From JACNIZ01 sp964344765 (GTDB taxonomy: Bacteria; Planctomycetota; UBA1135): DNA of 64,000 nt. The stretch is from positions 1 through 64,000 of the forward strand of contig CAYFOM010000017.1 in assembly GCA_964344765.1 (NCBI GenBank), read 5' to 3'. Each line of letters starts with the position of its first letter. Within the stretch, counting starts at the first letter, position 1. Below the pieces are notes generated by a model. That model saw nothing but the letters and a program-made list of their open reading frames with translations. It ran no database searches and was not told the DNA's origin. The position numbers and the translations under genes are program-made. This document shows positions 34,321 to 43,169 of this stretch, one piece after another.

Positions 34321-35340
34321 ATGCATCCTCTGGTTCATCCCCTCGTTGACGGTCCGCTGGACTTTATTGGAGATATCCATGGCGAACTCGGTTCCTTGGA
34401 GTGTCTGTTGGCCATGTTGGGGTATCGGGCGGATGGCAGTCATCCTCAGGGGCGCACCGTTGTGTTTTTGGGGGACTTGGTCGACCGCGGGCCGGATAGC
34501 GTTGGCGTTTGTCGGGTCGTAAAGGAGATGATGGATGCTGGGCAGGCTCAATGCGTGCTCGGAAATCACGAGTTGAACTTGTTGCTGGGCAAGCGGCGTG
34601 AAGGCAATGAGTGGTTCCGCGGCGAAACGCAGGAACTGCGTGAGGAAGGGCTGTTGCCGCAGGTGCTGGCGACCGAAGCAGATCGCGAGTGGATCCTGGA
34701 GTTTTTAGCCACCTTGCCGGCGGCGCTGTGCCGTTCCGATGTGCGCGCGGTGCATGCTTGCTGGGATGATTCGCTGGTGGCCAAGTTGCGCATGAGCAAA
34801 GGGCCGGCCGATGTGGCTTTCCGCGACTGGCGTGGCCGAATCGACGCACTGCTGGAGCGCGAGCGCATCGAACTGCGCAGCATGCAAGGCGATCTGCGGC
34901 GCCAGAATCAAAACCCGATCTTGGTGGCGACCAGCGGTATCGAGCGGCGCACGGCAGTCCCGTTTTGGGCCGGTGGACGCATGCGCAACGTCGAACGGGT
35001 GCCTTGGTGGGAGGAATATCGCTCCACGCCGGCGGTGGTGTTCGGCCATTACTGGCGCTCGCTCAGCCCGGTGGACCGGGCGGTGAAGGCGGGGCCGTAC
35101 TTGTTTGACGGTTTGCCGGTAGAGGCGCCGTTAGGGCCGCTACAGAACGCCTTCTGCATTGACTACTCGGCAGGGCACCGCAATGTCGAGCGCGCGCAGG
35201 GGCGGGCTTACAGCTTGCACACCGCGTTGGCGGCGCTGCGCTTCCCCGAGCGGGAATTGGTGCTCGACGATGGTCGCAGCTGGATGGTTAGTCACGATCC
35301 AGCGCGCTGTCAGCTGGATCCGCTGCGTCGGGCGAACTAA
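34321..35340 (+). CDS. Calcineurin-like metallophosphoesterase (PrpA/ApaH-like)
   Basis: 339 residues from the ATG at 34321, which has an ATAGG purine site; an in-frame upstream extension of 15 codons is less likely. The metallophosphoesterase motifs are in order: LDFIGDIHGE (14-23), FLGDLVDRGPDS, LGNHELNL, and later VVFGHYWR. They resemble bacterial serine/threonine protein phosphatases and diadenosine tetraphosphatases. Several hundred bases separate it from the porin-like gene, so it is a separate unit. Substrate unknown: protein phosphoserine or dinucleoside polyphosphate are both plausible. Confidence 0.85.
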   Translation: MHPLVHPLVDGPLDFIGDIHGELGSLECLLAMLGYRADGSHPQGRTVVFLGDLVDRGPDSVGVCRVVKEMMDAGQAQCVLGNHELNLLLGKRREGNEWFRGETQELREEGLLPQVLATEADREWILEFLATLPAALCRSDVRAVHACWDDSLVAKLRMSKGPADVAFRDWRGRIDALLERERIELRSMQGDLRRQNQNPILVATSGIERRTAVPFWAGGRMRNVERVPWWEEYRSTPAVVFGHYWRSLSPVDRAVKAGPYLFDGLPVEAPLGPLQNAFCIDYSAGHRNVERAQGRAYSLHTALAALRFPERELVLDDGRSWMVSHDPARCQLDPLRRAN

Positions 35341-35348
35341 TTGCGGCC

Positions 35349-35753
35349 TTAGGCCTGTTCCGGAACGTCGCTGAGTTCCAGTTGTGGGGCATCGGCCCAC
35401 AGGTCGTCGAGTCCGTAAAACTCACGCGCCTCGGCAGTGAGCAGGTGGACGACGACGTCTCCGCAGTCCATCAACAGCCAATTCGACTGGGGACTGCCTT
35501 CCAAGCGGCCCTTGTGGCCTTCCAGGTCCTTGGTGACCTGATTCAGGGATTCCGCCAATGCGCGGGTCTGGCGGGAGCTTTGCGTGGTGGCAATGACGAA
35601 GTAATCCGTCAGATAAAGCAGCTCGGTAACTTCGAGCACCACCACGTCCTCCGCCTTCAACGCGACTGCCTCGGCAGCCAGCTTTTCAGCCAGCTCCCGA
35701 GGCGAGACGGACTCCGTTTGAGCGGAGGATTCAGCCAAAGTTCTTTTAAGCAA
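35349..35753 (-). CDS. rsfS: Ribosomal silencing factor RsfS
   Basis: 134 residues. RsfS binds ribosomal protein L14 and prevents subunit joining when nutrients run low. The family blocks are visible: EDVVVLEVTELLYLTDYFVIA (block VLEVTELLYLTDYFVIA), SSRQTRALAESL, NWLLMDCGDVVVHL and FYGLDDLWADAP. The N-terminus extends about 20 residues beyond the core. The start appears to be a TTG that overlaps the hppA stop by 8 bp, so the two genes are probably co-transcribed. Confidence 0.92.
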   Translation of the reverse strand: MLKRTLAESSAQTESVSPRELAEKLAAEAVALKAEDVVVLEVTELLYLTDYFVIATTQSSRQTRALAESLNQVTKDLEGHKGRLEGSPQSNWLLMDCGDVVVHLLTAEAREFYGLDDLWADAPQLELSDVPEQA

Positions 35754-37788
35754 GGAAGAACGGCAGCAGCAGCAAGCTGACCACCGACATCAACTTAATC
35801 AAGATGTTCAGCGACGGGCCGGAGGTGTCCTTGAACGGGTCACCGACGGTGTCGCCCACTACAGCAGCCTTGTGCGGGTCGGAACCCTTGCCGCCGTGGT
35901 GGCCTTTTTCGATGTACTTCTTAGCGTTGTCCCAAGCACCACCAGCGTTGGCCATGAAGATAGCCATCATCACGCCTGCGGCCAGCGAACCGGCGAGCAA
36001 GCCGCCGAGCATTTGCACGGAGTACATACCAACGGCAACCGGTGCGATGATCGCCAACAGACCCGGAAGAACCATTTCCTTCAGCGAGCCCTGAGTCGAG
36101 ATCGACACGCAAGAAGCGTAGTCCGGCTTGCCGGTACCTTCCAAGATGCCCGGGATCTCTTTGAACTGACGACGAACTTCTTCAATCATCGAGAACGCAG
36201 CGCGGCCCACAGCTTCCATGGTCATGGCGCCGAAGACGAACGGCAACATGGCACCGATCAGCATGCCGATGACGACATCCGGGTTGGTGATGCTGAGGTC
36301 GACGTTGGCTTTCTGACCGAAAGCGCTGAAGAATGCCAGCGCGGTCAACGCAGCCGAGCCGATTGCAAAGCCCTTACCGATTGCGGCAGTGGTGTTGCCC
36401 ACGGCGTCCAGTGCGTCGGTGCGCTCGCGAACTTCCGGCGGCAGTTCGGCCATTTCAGCCATACCACCGGCGTTGTCGGCAACCGGGCCGTAAGCGTCAA
36501 CGCCCAGCGAGATGCCCAAGGTCGACAACATGCCGACGGCTGCCAGCGCGATGCCGTAGATTTCGGCTTGACCGTAAGCAATGCCGATTGCCACACAGAT
36601 CACCAATACCGGCAGTGCGGTCGACTTCATGCCGACGCCGAGGCCCGAGATGATGTTGGTTGCTTCACCGGTTTCGGACTGAGCCGAGATGTTTTGCACC
36701 GGCTTGTGCTCGAATGCGGTGTAGTACTCGGTGATCTTGCCGATCAATACACCGGCAACCAGGCCGGCGACGATGGCGATGAACAGGTTCATGCCCTCGA
36801 GAGCGGTGCCGTCGGCGAGCGAGAAGTCCATCCAGCCCAAGTTGGTCAGGGCGTAAGCGCCAATAACCAAGATCACCGAAGCGATGATCAAGCCGTTGAA
36901 CAAGGTGCTGTGAATCTTCTCTTCGTTTTCGGTCTTGACGAAGAAGGTACCGATGACCGAAGCCAGAATGCCCATGCCGGCCAATGCCATCGGCAGCATG
37001 ATCAGGCCGCTAGCAGCATCACCTTCTGCACCTTTCACTGCGATTACGGCACCCAGGGTCATGGCAGCGATGATCGAGCCGACGTACGACTCAAACAAGT
37101 CAGCACCCATGCCGGCGACGTCGCCGACGTTATCGCCAACGTTGTCAGCGATGGTGGCCGGGTTACGCGGGTCATCTTCCGGAATGCCGGCTTCGACCTT
37201 GCCTACCAAGTCGGCGCCTACGTCGGCAGCCTTGGTGTAAATGCCTCCGCCCACACGAGCGAACAGTGCGATGGAAGATGCGCCGAAGCTAAAGCCGAGC
37301 ACACTTTGCAGGCCAACGGCGTCTGCTCCGTACAGCGTGGTGAAACCAACCACGCCCAGCAAGCCCAAGCCGACCACGGTCATACCCATGACGGTGCCAC
37401 TGCTAAACGCCACGGTCAGTGCGCCGGCCAAGCCTTCGCGAGCTGCTTCGGTGGTACGTACGGCGGCGCGGGTTGCGGTGTGCATGCCGATCCAGCCAGC
37501 GAGGGCCGAGGCGAATGCACCTGCGAGGAAGGCGATTGCAGTTTGAGGACCGCCACCTTTCTTTTCACCAAGGGCGAAGAGCAAACCGGCGACGATGACT
37601 ACAAACACGGAAAGAAGCTTGTATTCGGTGACCAGGAAGGCTTTTGCACCTTCTTGAATCGCCGTAGCGAGCTCTTTCATGCGGTCGGTGCCAGCAGGCG
37701 CGGCCATGACCTTGCGCTGCAGCATGACGGCGAAGACCAGAGCGAGGCCTGCACCAATCCAGGGGAGGTAAGTAACCAGCTGTTCCAT
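35746..37788 (-). CDS. hppA: Membrane ion-translocating pyrophosphatase
   Basis: 680 residues with about 16 membrane helices. It hydrolyses pyrophosphate and pumps H+ or Na+ across the cytoplasmic membrane. The PPi-binding signature ADVGADLVGKVEAGIPEDDPRNPATIADNVGDNVGD is complete (blocks DVGADLVGKVE, EDDPRNPATIADNVGDNVGD). The position that separates K+-dependent from K+-independent enzymes reads GNTTAAIGKG, with Ala rather than Lys, which indicates the K+-dependent group. Whether H+ or Na+ is pumped cannot be told by eye. The gene precedes rsfS. The upstream 138 bp holds its promoter; no clear ribosome site is seen. Confidence 0.95.
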   Translation of the reverse strand: MEQLVTYLPWIGAGLALVFAVMLQRKVMAAPAGTDRMKELATAIQEGAKAFLVTEYKLLSVFVVIVAGLLFALGEKKGGGPQTAIAFLAGAFASALAGWIGMHTATRAAVRTTEAAREGLAGALTVAFSSGTVMGMTVVGLGLLGVVGFTTLYGADAVGLQSVLGFSFGASSIALFARVGGGIYTKAADVGADLVGKVEAGIPEDDPRNPATIADNVGDNVGDVAGMGADLFESYVGSIIAAMTLGAVIAVKGAEGDAASGLIMLPMALAGMGILASVIGTFFVKTENEEKIHSTLFNGLIIASVILVIGAYALTNLGWMDFSLADGTALEGMNLFIAIVAGLVAGVLIGKITEYYTAFEHKPVQNISAQSETGEATNIISGLGVGMKSTALPVLVICVAIGIAYGQAEIYGIALAAVGMLSTLGISLGVDAYGPVADNAGGMAEMAELPPEVRERTDALDAVGNTTAAIGKGFAIGSAALTALAFFSAFGQKANVDLSITNPDVVIGMLIGAMLPFVFGAMTMEAVGRAAFSMIEEVRRQFKEIPGILEGTGKPDYASCVSISTQGSLKEMVLPGLLAIIAPVAVGMYSVQMLGGLLAGSLAAGVMMAIFMANAGGAWDNAKKYIEKGHHGGKGSDPHKAAVVGDTVGDPFKDTSGPSLNILIKLMSVVSLLLLPFFLA

Positions 37789-37926
37789 CTTTTTGGCTAA
37801 TGATGGGGGAAGGAAGCGCTGCCAAATTTTTAAGCAGGACCTCCAGAAAATGAGCCGCGAATTGTACCCGCTCGGAAGGATTTCGGGTCAGCAAAATAGC
37901 GCTGTGGGCGGCCTAAATTGTTCGCT

Positions 37927-38571
37927 CTAGTCGCCGTTCTGATTGCGGTCGGCCCGCTGGCTGCGCAATTCGGCCAAACGCTTGATGCGCAGGTTTTTGC
38001 GCCGCCTCAAAAAGAGCACGACGAGTAGGCCGAATAAGATGAAAATAGGAACTTGGAATTGATGGAAGAGCTCGCGCGCGCGATCCAAGTTGTCGGACAA
38101 ATACCAGCCTGCCCAAACTGAAATGGGTACCGTCAGCGCGGCGCCGATGGAGTCGAGCACGATGAACTTCCAATAGCGCATGCCGAGGTTGCCGGCGACG
38201 AAGTAAGCCACCATTCGAAAGCCTGGTAAAAAGCGCGCAGTGAACACGGCTGAGGTGCCGTGCTTGAAAAACAGTCGGTTGAACTTGTGCCGATGCTTTT
38301 CTTTCATATGCGCTCGCAGCACCGGCCATTTGTAGACCCGCGTACCCACACGCGCACCCAAGCCATAGATGATCGAGTCGCCGGCCAAGATGCCGGCCCA
38401 GCACCACATCACCGCTTCCCAGTATTCAAACGAACCTTGAGCGACGAAATAACCGCTGGCCAGGATGACGATTTCCTCGGACCACGGGGGCAGACCCAAC
38501 CCACACAAAACGAGTAGGAGGAAGGTCGCCACCGCCGGGTGATGGCTCAGGAGTTCCAGAACCGAGTCCAC
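37927..38571 (-). CDS. DedA-family membrane protein
   Basis: 214 residues with about five hydrophobic segments and a basic C-terminal tail. DedA proteins are lipid scramblases or transporters, several of which flip undecaprenyl phosphate or phosphatidylethanolamine. Conserved blocks are GLPPWSEEIVILASGYF (the PSE-type motif), GDSIIYGLGARVG and FTARFLPGFRMVAYFVAG with the essential arginines. The GTG start lies 8 nt after TAAAAT. It diverges from the FHA gene and is separated from hppA by 138 bp. Confidence 0.9.
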   Translation of the reverse strand: MDSVLELLSHHPAVATFLLLVLCGLGLPPWSEEIVILASGYFVAQGSFEYWEAVMWCWAGILAGDSIIYGLGARVGTRVYKWPVLRAHMKEKHRHKFNRLFFKHGTSAVFTARFLPGFRMVAYFVAGNLGMRYWKFIVLDSIGAALTVPISVWAGWYLSDNLDRARELFHQFQVPIFILFGLLVVLFLRRRKNLRIKRLAELRSQRADRNQNGD

Positions 38572-38579
38572 GCGCCAGA

Positions 38580-38585
38580 ATTTTA
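38580..38585 (-). promoter_or_regulatory. -10-like hexamer TAAAAT for the DedA gene
   Basis: Minus-strand CACTAAAATTCTGGCGC then GTG: eight bases from hexamer to start codon, no Shine-Dalgarno sequence. Confidence 0.4.
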
Positions 38586-38662
38586 GTGTTCGCGGCGCGT
38601 TTATGGCGGCCCTGCCGGAACTATCCTGTAGTTGCTAACATGACCGCCGCCGTCGCAGTCGC

Positions 38663-39232
38663 ATGAAGATACGTCGCCGAGAGACCGGACAGGAAACCGA
38701 ATTGACCGACGGACTGGTCATCGGTCGCGCCAAGGATTGCCAATTGGCTATTCAGGAAGGCAGTGTTTCGCGAAAACACGCGCGCGTGGAACAGCGTGGA
38801 TCGGCTTGGTGGCTGGTGGATCTGAAGTCATCCAATGGCATCGCCAGCAATGGTCAGCGGCAAAGTGAGTTTGAGCTTCGTGGTGGTGATTTGATCACCA
38901 TGGGCACGGTTGCGTTCGACGTCATTGCACCCGCAGCTGCTGCTCCAGCCGACGAAAGTGATTTCGGCTTGGAGTTGGAAGATCCGGCGGCCGACTTCGC
39001 CGCGGCTCCCGAACCCGAGCCGGTTGCCACTTCCGCACCTCAGCCCAGCGCCACCGATCTTGAGCGTGCGCGGTTACGTCGCGAAGCTCAGGGCAGTGGT
39101 CGCAGTCGCGGACTTGGCGATTTGTCGCAGCAGCCGACTTGGGTCATCGTGTTGGTGCTCGCAATCGGCGCCGGCGTGGTTTACGGCGTCGGAATTGGCG
39201 TGCGCATGTTGATGGGCGTGATTTCGCCCTAA
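38663..39232 (+). CDS. FHA-domain protein with C-terminal membrane anchor
   Basis: 189 residues. An N-terminal FHA domain (1-90) shows the phosphothreonine-binding signature: GRAKDCQL, SVSRKHARV and KSSNGI (spaced GR-x-Ser-Arg-x2-His-x-Asn). A Pro/Ala/Glu-rich linker (about 92-145) is followed by one membrane helix (VIVLVLAIGAGVVYGVGIG) near the C-terminus. This would hold the FHA domain at the inner face of the membrane, where it could bind a protein phosphorylated by a Ser/Thr kinase such as the one at 57162-59567; that link is inference. Ends overlap the convergent glycosyltransferase by 4 bp. Confidence 0.87.
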   Translation: MKIRRRETGQETELTDGLVIGRAKDCQLAIQEGSVSRKHARVEQRGSAWWLVDLKSSNGIASNGQRQSEFELRGGDLITMGTVAFDVIAPAAAAPADESDFGLELEDPAADFAAAPEPEPVATSAPQPSATDLERARLRREAQGSGRSRGLGDLSQQPTWVIVLVLAIGAGVVYGVGIGVRMLMGVISP

Positions 39233-40338
39233 GACTGGTAGCGTTCTACCGCAGTCTGATACGCCTGGTAGGTCAATTCGGCCGAGCGCTGCCAAGTAAA
39301 TTCTTTGGACCGGCGCAGCAAAACAGCCGACGCGTGATTGCGCCACCATGATTCGGCCACAATGCGTTCAATGCCCTCGGCGATGGAATCGATTTCGCGC
39401 GGATTCACCAACATGCCTGCCGAACCGGCGACCCAAGAGGCCGAGGTATTTTCCGAAACCACCACTGCAGTCTTGCATGCCATGGCTTCCAGCACCGGCA
39501 ATCCAAAGCCTTCGTGCAGCGAAGCGTGCACCAGCGCCAACGCACCTTGGTAAAGCTCTAGCAACTGCTGTTCGGGCACGTTTTCCGATATCCAAGTAAT
39601 GCGCTTGGCATGCCGCGAAGCCTTCATCCTTTCCACGAAGCCTTCGTGATCCCATCCGCGCTGGCCAAGAATGACCCAATCCGGCGCCAGGTCTTTGTCC
39701 CAGCAAGTTTCAAGCGCCTTCAACGTGCGCACGAAATTCTTGCGCGGTTCCACCGTTCCGACCGACAGCAGATAGCCGGCATTCTTCGGCGTTTCCTCCG
39801 GCGGACAGAAGAATTCATTGACGCCGTGCGGGACGACTTGAACCTGATCCGGATCCAAGCCAAGGAGCTCGGAATCGGAAAGCGTCGGCTTGCTGGGGAC
39901 GATGACGACGTTGGCCTGGGAAAGATGGCGGCGCACGCGGTCCAACAAGTTCGACGTATTCCAACCATGAAAGGTCGGGTCGACGGCAAACGCCGCGTCG
40001 TGCATGGTCATCACCGTGGCGCACGAACGCACCACCGGGAAGGTGAAGTCGGTCCAATGGAAGACATCGACTTTGGCCGGGTGGCGACCGGCATCCAGGC
40101 CGGGCAGGCGGTTGAACAGCTTCATCGCACGGCCGGGCAGTAAGCCCTTGTTCATGCGGTGGCGTTCGGCCGCCAGACCACTGGGAATCTTGCGTCCGCC
40201 ACGCCACGACGGCGCGAACATTTCCAGGTATGGGCCTTCTTGGAGTTGCGTGAGTGCAACGCCTAACTCCCTGACATAGCGGTGGATACCAGCATAGTCG
40301 AAGAGCGCCGGACGGATGTCGAAGCCGACTTTCAACAT
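39229..40338 (-). CDS. GT4-family glycosyltransferase
   Basis: 369 residues, GT-B fold. The acceptor domain begins MLKVGFDIRPALFDYAGIHRYV, of which VGFDIRPALFDYAGIHRY is typical of mannosyl/rhamnosyl transferases. The donor domain has LLSVGTVEPRKNFVRTLKAL and the E-x7-E motif in HEGFGLPVLEAMACKTAVVV. Sugar specificity unknown. Relative of the enzyme at 30981-32138 but not a recent duplicate. It shares 4 bp with the end of the FHA gene and starts 9 nt after TAAGCT. Confidence 0.88.
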   Translation of the reverse strand: MLKVGFDIRPALFDYAGIHRYVRELGVALTQLQEGPYLEMFAPSWRGGRKIPSGLAAERHRMNKGLLPGRAMKLFNRLPGLDAGRHPAKVDVFHWTDFTFPVVRSCATVMTMHDAAFAVDPTFHGWNTSNLLDRVRRHLSQANVVIVPSKPTLSDSELLGLDPDQVQVVPHGVNEFFCPPEETPKNAGYLLSVGTVEPRKNFVRTLKALETCWDKDLAPDWVILGQRGWDHEGFVERMKASRHAKRITWISENVPEQQLLELYQGALALVHASLHEGFGLPVLEAMACKTAVVVSENTSASWVAGSAGMLVNPREIDSIAEGIERIVAESWWRNHASAVLLRRSKEFTWQRSAELTYQAYQTAVERYQS

Positions 40339-40347
40339 GGCACGATT

Positions 40348-40353
40348 AGCTTA
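40348..40353 (-). promoter_or_regulatory. -10-like hexamer TAAGCT for the GT4 gene
   Basis: Minus-strand GGTAAGCTAATCGTGCC then ATG: nine bases from hexamer to start codon. Confidence 0.35.
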
Positions 40354-40360
40354 CCCCGCG

Positions 40361-41395
40361 CTATTCGCCGGTGAGACGTCTTTTTGTTGACTCGAGTACC
40401 GCCTCGGTGAATTCGGCGGTGTTCAAGCTGCCACCGAGGTCGCCGGTGGTGTTGCCGGCGGCGATGGTGTCGCGAACGCCTTGATCCAGCGCGCGACCGA
40501 TGCCGCGAAAACCGCCATGTTCCAACGCCATCGAGAAAGCAAACAGCGCCGCCGTCGGGTTGCAGATTCCTTTGCCGGCAATATCGGGCGCGGTGCCGCC
40601 GGCCGGATCGAACATGGCCAGAGTGACGTCGCCGTCGTCGTTGAAGGAGTAGCTTGCGCTCGCGCCTAGGCCGATCGAGCCGATCATTCCGCAGGCGGCG
40701 TCGGACAAGAAGTCGCCGTATTCATTCGGCGTGACGATGACCTGATACTCCTCCGGCGCCATGATCAATTTGGCCAGCAACGCGTCGAACAATTCAGCGC
40801 GGTGGGGGACGTCGGGATAGGTGGCGGCGACTTCTTCGGCGACTTCCTCGAACAATCCATCGGTAGCGCGTTGAATGGTGTACTTCGAAGCACTGACCAC
40901 CGAGAAGCCACGCTTTTGTGCGTAATCAAAAGCAAAACGGCTGGCTTGGTAGCTCGGACGGCGCTCAATCACGCGAACCGATACCGCAGCTTCGGTGCCA
41001 ATGCGGCGACCGGCGTCTTCGTAAGTACCACCAACGGCAATGCGCACAATGTGCAGGTCGACGGTGCCGGTGTGCGGCGTTTGCACGCCCGGAATGCTGG
41101 CCACCGGACGGTGGATCACCGAAAAATCAAAGCGCTCGCGCAGCACCTTGTTCGGCGACTCGGCTTCGGTCACCGTCGGGTATTTCAGCGCCATCTTGTA
41201 ATGGCGGATGGCTTCTTCGGCATCCTTGTAGCTGCCTTCCGCGTCCGTGCGGCGGCGTTCCAGCGACAGATCGACGGGGTGGAAACGCACTTCCAGCGGC
41301 AGCGCTTCGGCGACGCGATGCACGGCTTGCGACAACTCAGCCGAGATTCCATCACCGAGGAATTCAGCCAAATCAAGGGTGTCTTGAGCGGTCAT
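40361..41395 (-). CDS. Isocitrate/isopropylmalate dehydrogenase family enzyme
   Basis: 344 residues from the ATG at 41395; an upstream in-frame ATG at 41452 is disfavoured because it overlaps the divergent cysE start. The family catalyses NAD(P)-dependent oxidative decarboxylation of 2-hydroxyacids. Visible are FLGDGISAEL at the N-terminus, the substrate-loop SPNKVLRERFDFSVIHRP, TPNEYGDFLSDAACGMIGSIG (block EYGDFLSDAACGMIGSIG) and the cofactor block GGTAPDIAGKGICNPTA, in which the usual His of HGTAPDIAG is Gly. The wording IHRPVASIPGVQTPH is closer to isocitrate than to isopropylmalate dehydrogenases. Isocitrate is the likeliest substrate, with moderate confidence. It stands alone. Confidence 0.82.
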   Translation of the reverse strand: MTAQDTLDLAEFLGDGISAELSQAVHRVAEALPLEVRFHPVDLSLERRRTDAEGSYKDAEEAIRHYKMALKYPTVTEAESPNKVLRERFDFSVIHRPVASIPGVQTPHTGTVDLHIVRIAVGGTYEDAGRRIGTEAAVSVRVIERRPSYQASRFAFDYAQKRGFSVVSASKYTIQRATDGLFEEVAEEVAATYPDVPHRAELFDALLAKLIMAPEEYQVIVTPNEYGDFLSDAACGMIGSIGLGASASYSFNDDGDVTLAMFDPAGGTAPDIAGKGICNPTAALFAFSMALEHGGFRGIGRALDQGVRDTIAAGNTTGDLGGSLNTAEFTEAVLESTKRRLTGE

Positions 41396-41403
41396 AACCG
41401 GGG

Positions 41404-41409
41404 ATTGTA
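41404..41409 (-). promoter_or_regulatory. -10-like hexamer TACAAT for the dehydrogenase gene
   Basis: Minus-strand GGCTACAATCCCCGGTT then ATG: eight bases from hexamer to start codon, no Shine-Dalgarno sequence. It supports the start at 41395. Confidence 0.5.
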
Positions 41410-41442
41410 GCCGCGGAATGGCGGCGCGTGTGAAATAGGGGA

Positions 41443-42225
41443 ATGCATGCAAGCATGGACGACGTCGGTCGATTGCTCGACCGCTTTCACTCGCTGATGA
41501 CCTCCGGATTTACTCCGTCTTGCGAGGCCGGCCGCGGCACTCATCCCCGGGCCGAGCGCGAGCGGTTTCGCATTGAGTTGGCCGAGGCAATGCGTTTGTG
41601 CGGCTATGACGCATTCGCCGCCGAGGAATTGGCAATAACTTTGGTCGGTGAGTTGGATGCGTTGCAAGCCAGGCTGGCGATGGACGTCGACGCCGCGCTT
41701 TTCCATGACCCCGCCGCCGGTTCACGCGAAGAAGTGGAAGCGTGCTATCCAGGTGTTCGTGCGATCATCGCACACCGATTGGCGCATCGATTAGAACGCG
41801 CCGCCGTACCGATGTTGCCGCGCATGATTTCAGAAAAAGCGCACGCTGAAACTGGGATTGATATTCATCCAGGTGCAACCATCGGTGAGCGCTTTTTTAT
41901 TGACCATGGCACCGGAGTGGTCATTGGTCAGACCACGGTGATTGGCAATGGCGTGACGATTTATCAAGGTGTGACCATCGGCGCGCGCAACATTCCACGC
42001 GATCCAAATGGCAAAGCGCGAAGCAGTGATGAGCAACGCCATCCGACTATTGGCAATAACGTGGTGATTTACGCCAATGCAACGCTACTTGGCGGCGACA
42101 CGGTGATTGGAGATGATTGCGTCATCGGTGCCGGTGTTTGGTTGGTTCAAAGTTTGGAACCCGGAACGATTGCGCAACAAGAAGCGCCGCAAATTGGTTT
42201 GCGATCGCGCGCTAAAAAAGGCTGA
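41443..42225 (+). CDS. cysE: Serine O-acetyltransferase
   Basis: 260 residues. It acetylates serine for cysteine synthesis. The N-terminal helical region ends near RAIIAHRLAHRLERA; the left-handed beta-helix of hexapeptide repeats begins at GIDIHPGATIGERFFIDHGTG (block GIDIHPGATIGERFFIDHG) and contains GVVIGQTTVIGNGVTIYQGVT. The His of IDHGTGVVIG and the Asp of the preceding block are the usual catalytic residues. The long N-terminal region resembles the EpsC/SATase type. The start may be ATG 41443 or ATG 41455; the AGGGGA purine run fits neither perfectly. Confidence 0.92.
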   Translation: MHASMDDVGRLLDRFHSLMTSGFTPSCEAGRGTHPRAERERFRIELAEAMRLCGYDAFAAEELAITLVGELDALQARLAMDVDAALFHDPAAGSREEVEACYPGVRAIIAHRLAHRLERAAVPMLPRMISEKAHAETGIDIHPGATIGERFFIDHGTGVVIGQTTVIGNGVTIYQGVTIGARNIPRDPNGKARSSDEQRHPTIGNNVVIYANATLLGGDTVIGDDCVIGAGVWLVQSLEPGTIAQQEAPQIGLRSRAKKG

Positions 42226-42245
42226 AAATACTTCACAGTTTTGGG

Positions 42246-43169
42246 GTGGCTCATTGTGCTAGTGTGCATTTGTCCCTTTCACCACCACGAAAGAACAAAC
42301 ATTTGAGCAATTCATCGCCCCAATTTAATCCCACCCAATACAAAACAACCACGCTTGAGCAATGGGAAACCGCTGCCGAAGCTTGGCATCGGTGGGGTCC
42401 TTTGTTGACCGCTTGGTTAGGCGGACCGACCGAGTCCATGCTGGACATGGCTAGTGTCGGCAAGGACAGCCATGTGTTGGATGTGGCCGCAGGTGCCGGC
42501 GATCAATCCATGCAAGTTGCTGCTCGGGTTGGAGCCGGTGGGCGAGTCTTAGCCACTGATTTGTCGCCGAGCATTTTGGAGTTCGCTGCTCATCGTGCTA
42601 AGGAAGCCGGCCATCAAAACGTCGAGACTTTGACCATGGATGGCGAGCAGTTGGATCAGCTCGACGCCGAGTCTTTTGACGCGGTGATTTCGCGCGTGGG
42701 TTTGATTTACTTTCCCGACCAGCAACGCGCGCTTGCAGGGATGAAGCATGTGCTCAAGCCGGGCGGCAAGGTCGCGGCAATGGTTTATTCCACCGCCGAC
42801 AAAAACGAATTCTTCTCAGTACCGGTGTCCATCATTCGCCGTCGCGCGCAATTGCCGCCGCCGCTACCGGGTCAACCGGGCCCGTTTAGCCTGGGCGGGG
42901 AAGGCGTGTTGGAAACGGCGTTTGCCGAAGCCGGCTTCCGCGACATACAAACGCAAGTCATTGATGCGCCGGTGCGGGTGTCGTCGGCAGCGGAATGTTT
43001 GCAGTTTGAAAAAGAATCATTCGGCGCGCTTCACCAAATGCTTGGCGGGTTGTCCGACTCGGAAAAGGATGAAGCCTGGGCCGAGATCGAAGAAAGCCTG
43101 AAGCAATACGAAGGCGATGACGGCTTTTGCGGGCCGTGCGAAATGATCGTCACCGTCGGCACTAAATAG
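42246..43169 (+). CDS. SAM-dependent methyltransferase (UbiE-like, class I)
   Basis: 307 residues from GTG; in-frame TTG codons at 42270 (4 nt after TAGTGT) and 42303 are alternative starts, and the first 20 residues are not domain-like. The Rossmann fold shows motif I VLDVAAGAGDQSMQVA, motif II VLATDLSPSI, motif III FDAVISRVGLIYFPD and HVLKPGGKVAAMVY. These match the UbiE/methyltransferase-11 group that methylates quinones and other small molecules; the substrate is unknown. It starts 20 bp after cysE, perhaps in one transcript, and overlaps the convergent cation-efflux gene by 8 bp. Confidence 0.83.
   Translation: MAHCASVHLSLSPPRKNKHLSNSSPQFNPTQYKTTTLEQWETAAEAWHRWGPLLTAWLGGPTESMLDMASVGKDSHVLDVAAGAGDQSMQVAARVGAGGRVLATDLSPSILEFAAHRAKEAGHQNVETLTMDGEQLDQLDAESFDAVISRVGLIYFPDQQRALAGMKHVLKPGGKVAAMVYSTADKNEFFSVPVSIIRRRAQLPPPLPGQPGPFSLGGEGVLETAFAEAGFRDIQTQVIDAPVRVSSAAECLQFEKESFGALHQMLGGLSDSEKDEAWAEIEESLKQYEGDDGFCGPCEMIVTVGTK

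Noticed and set aside
35872..37800. 642-residue open frame on the plus strand
   Set aside because: Antisense shadow of hppA; Cys-, His- and Gln-rich with no recognisable domain, whereas the minus-strand frame is a complete pyrophosphatase.
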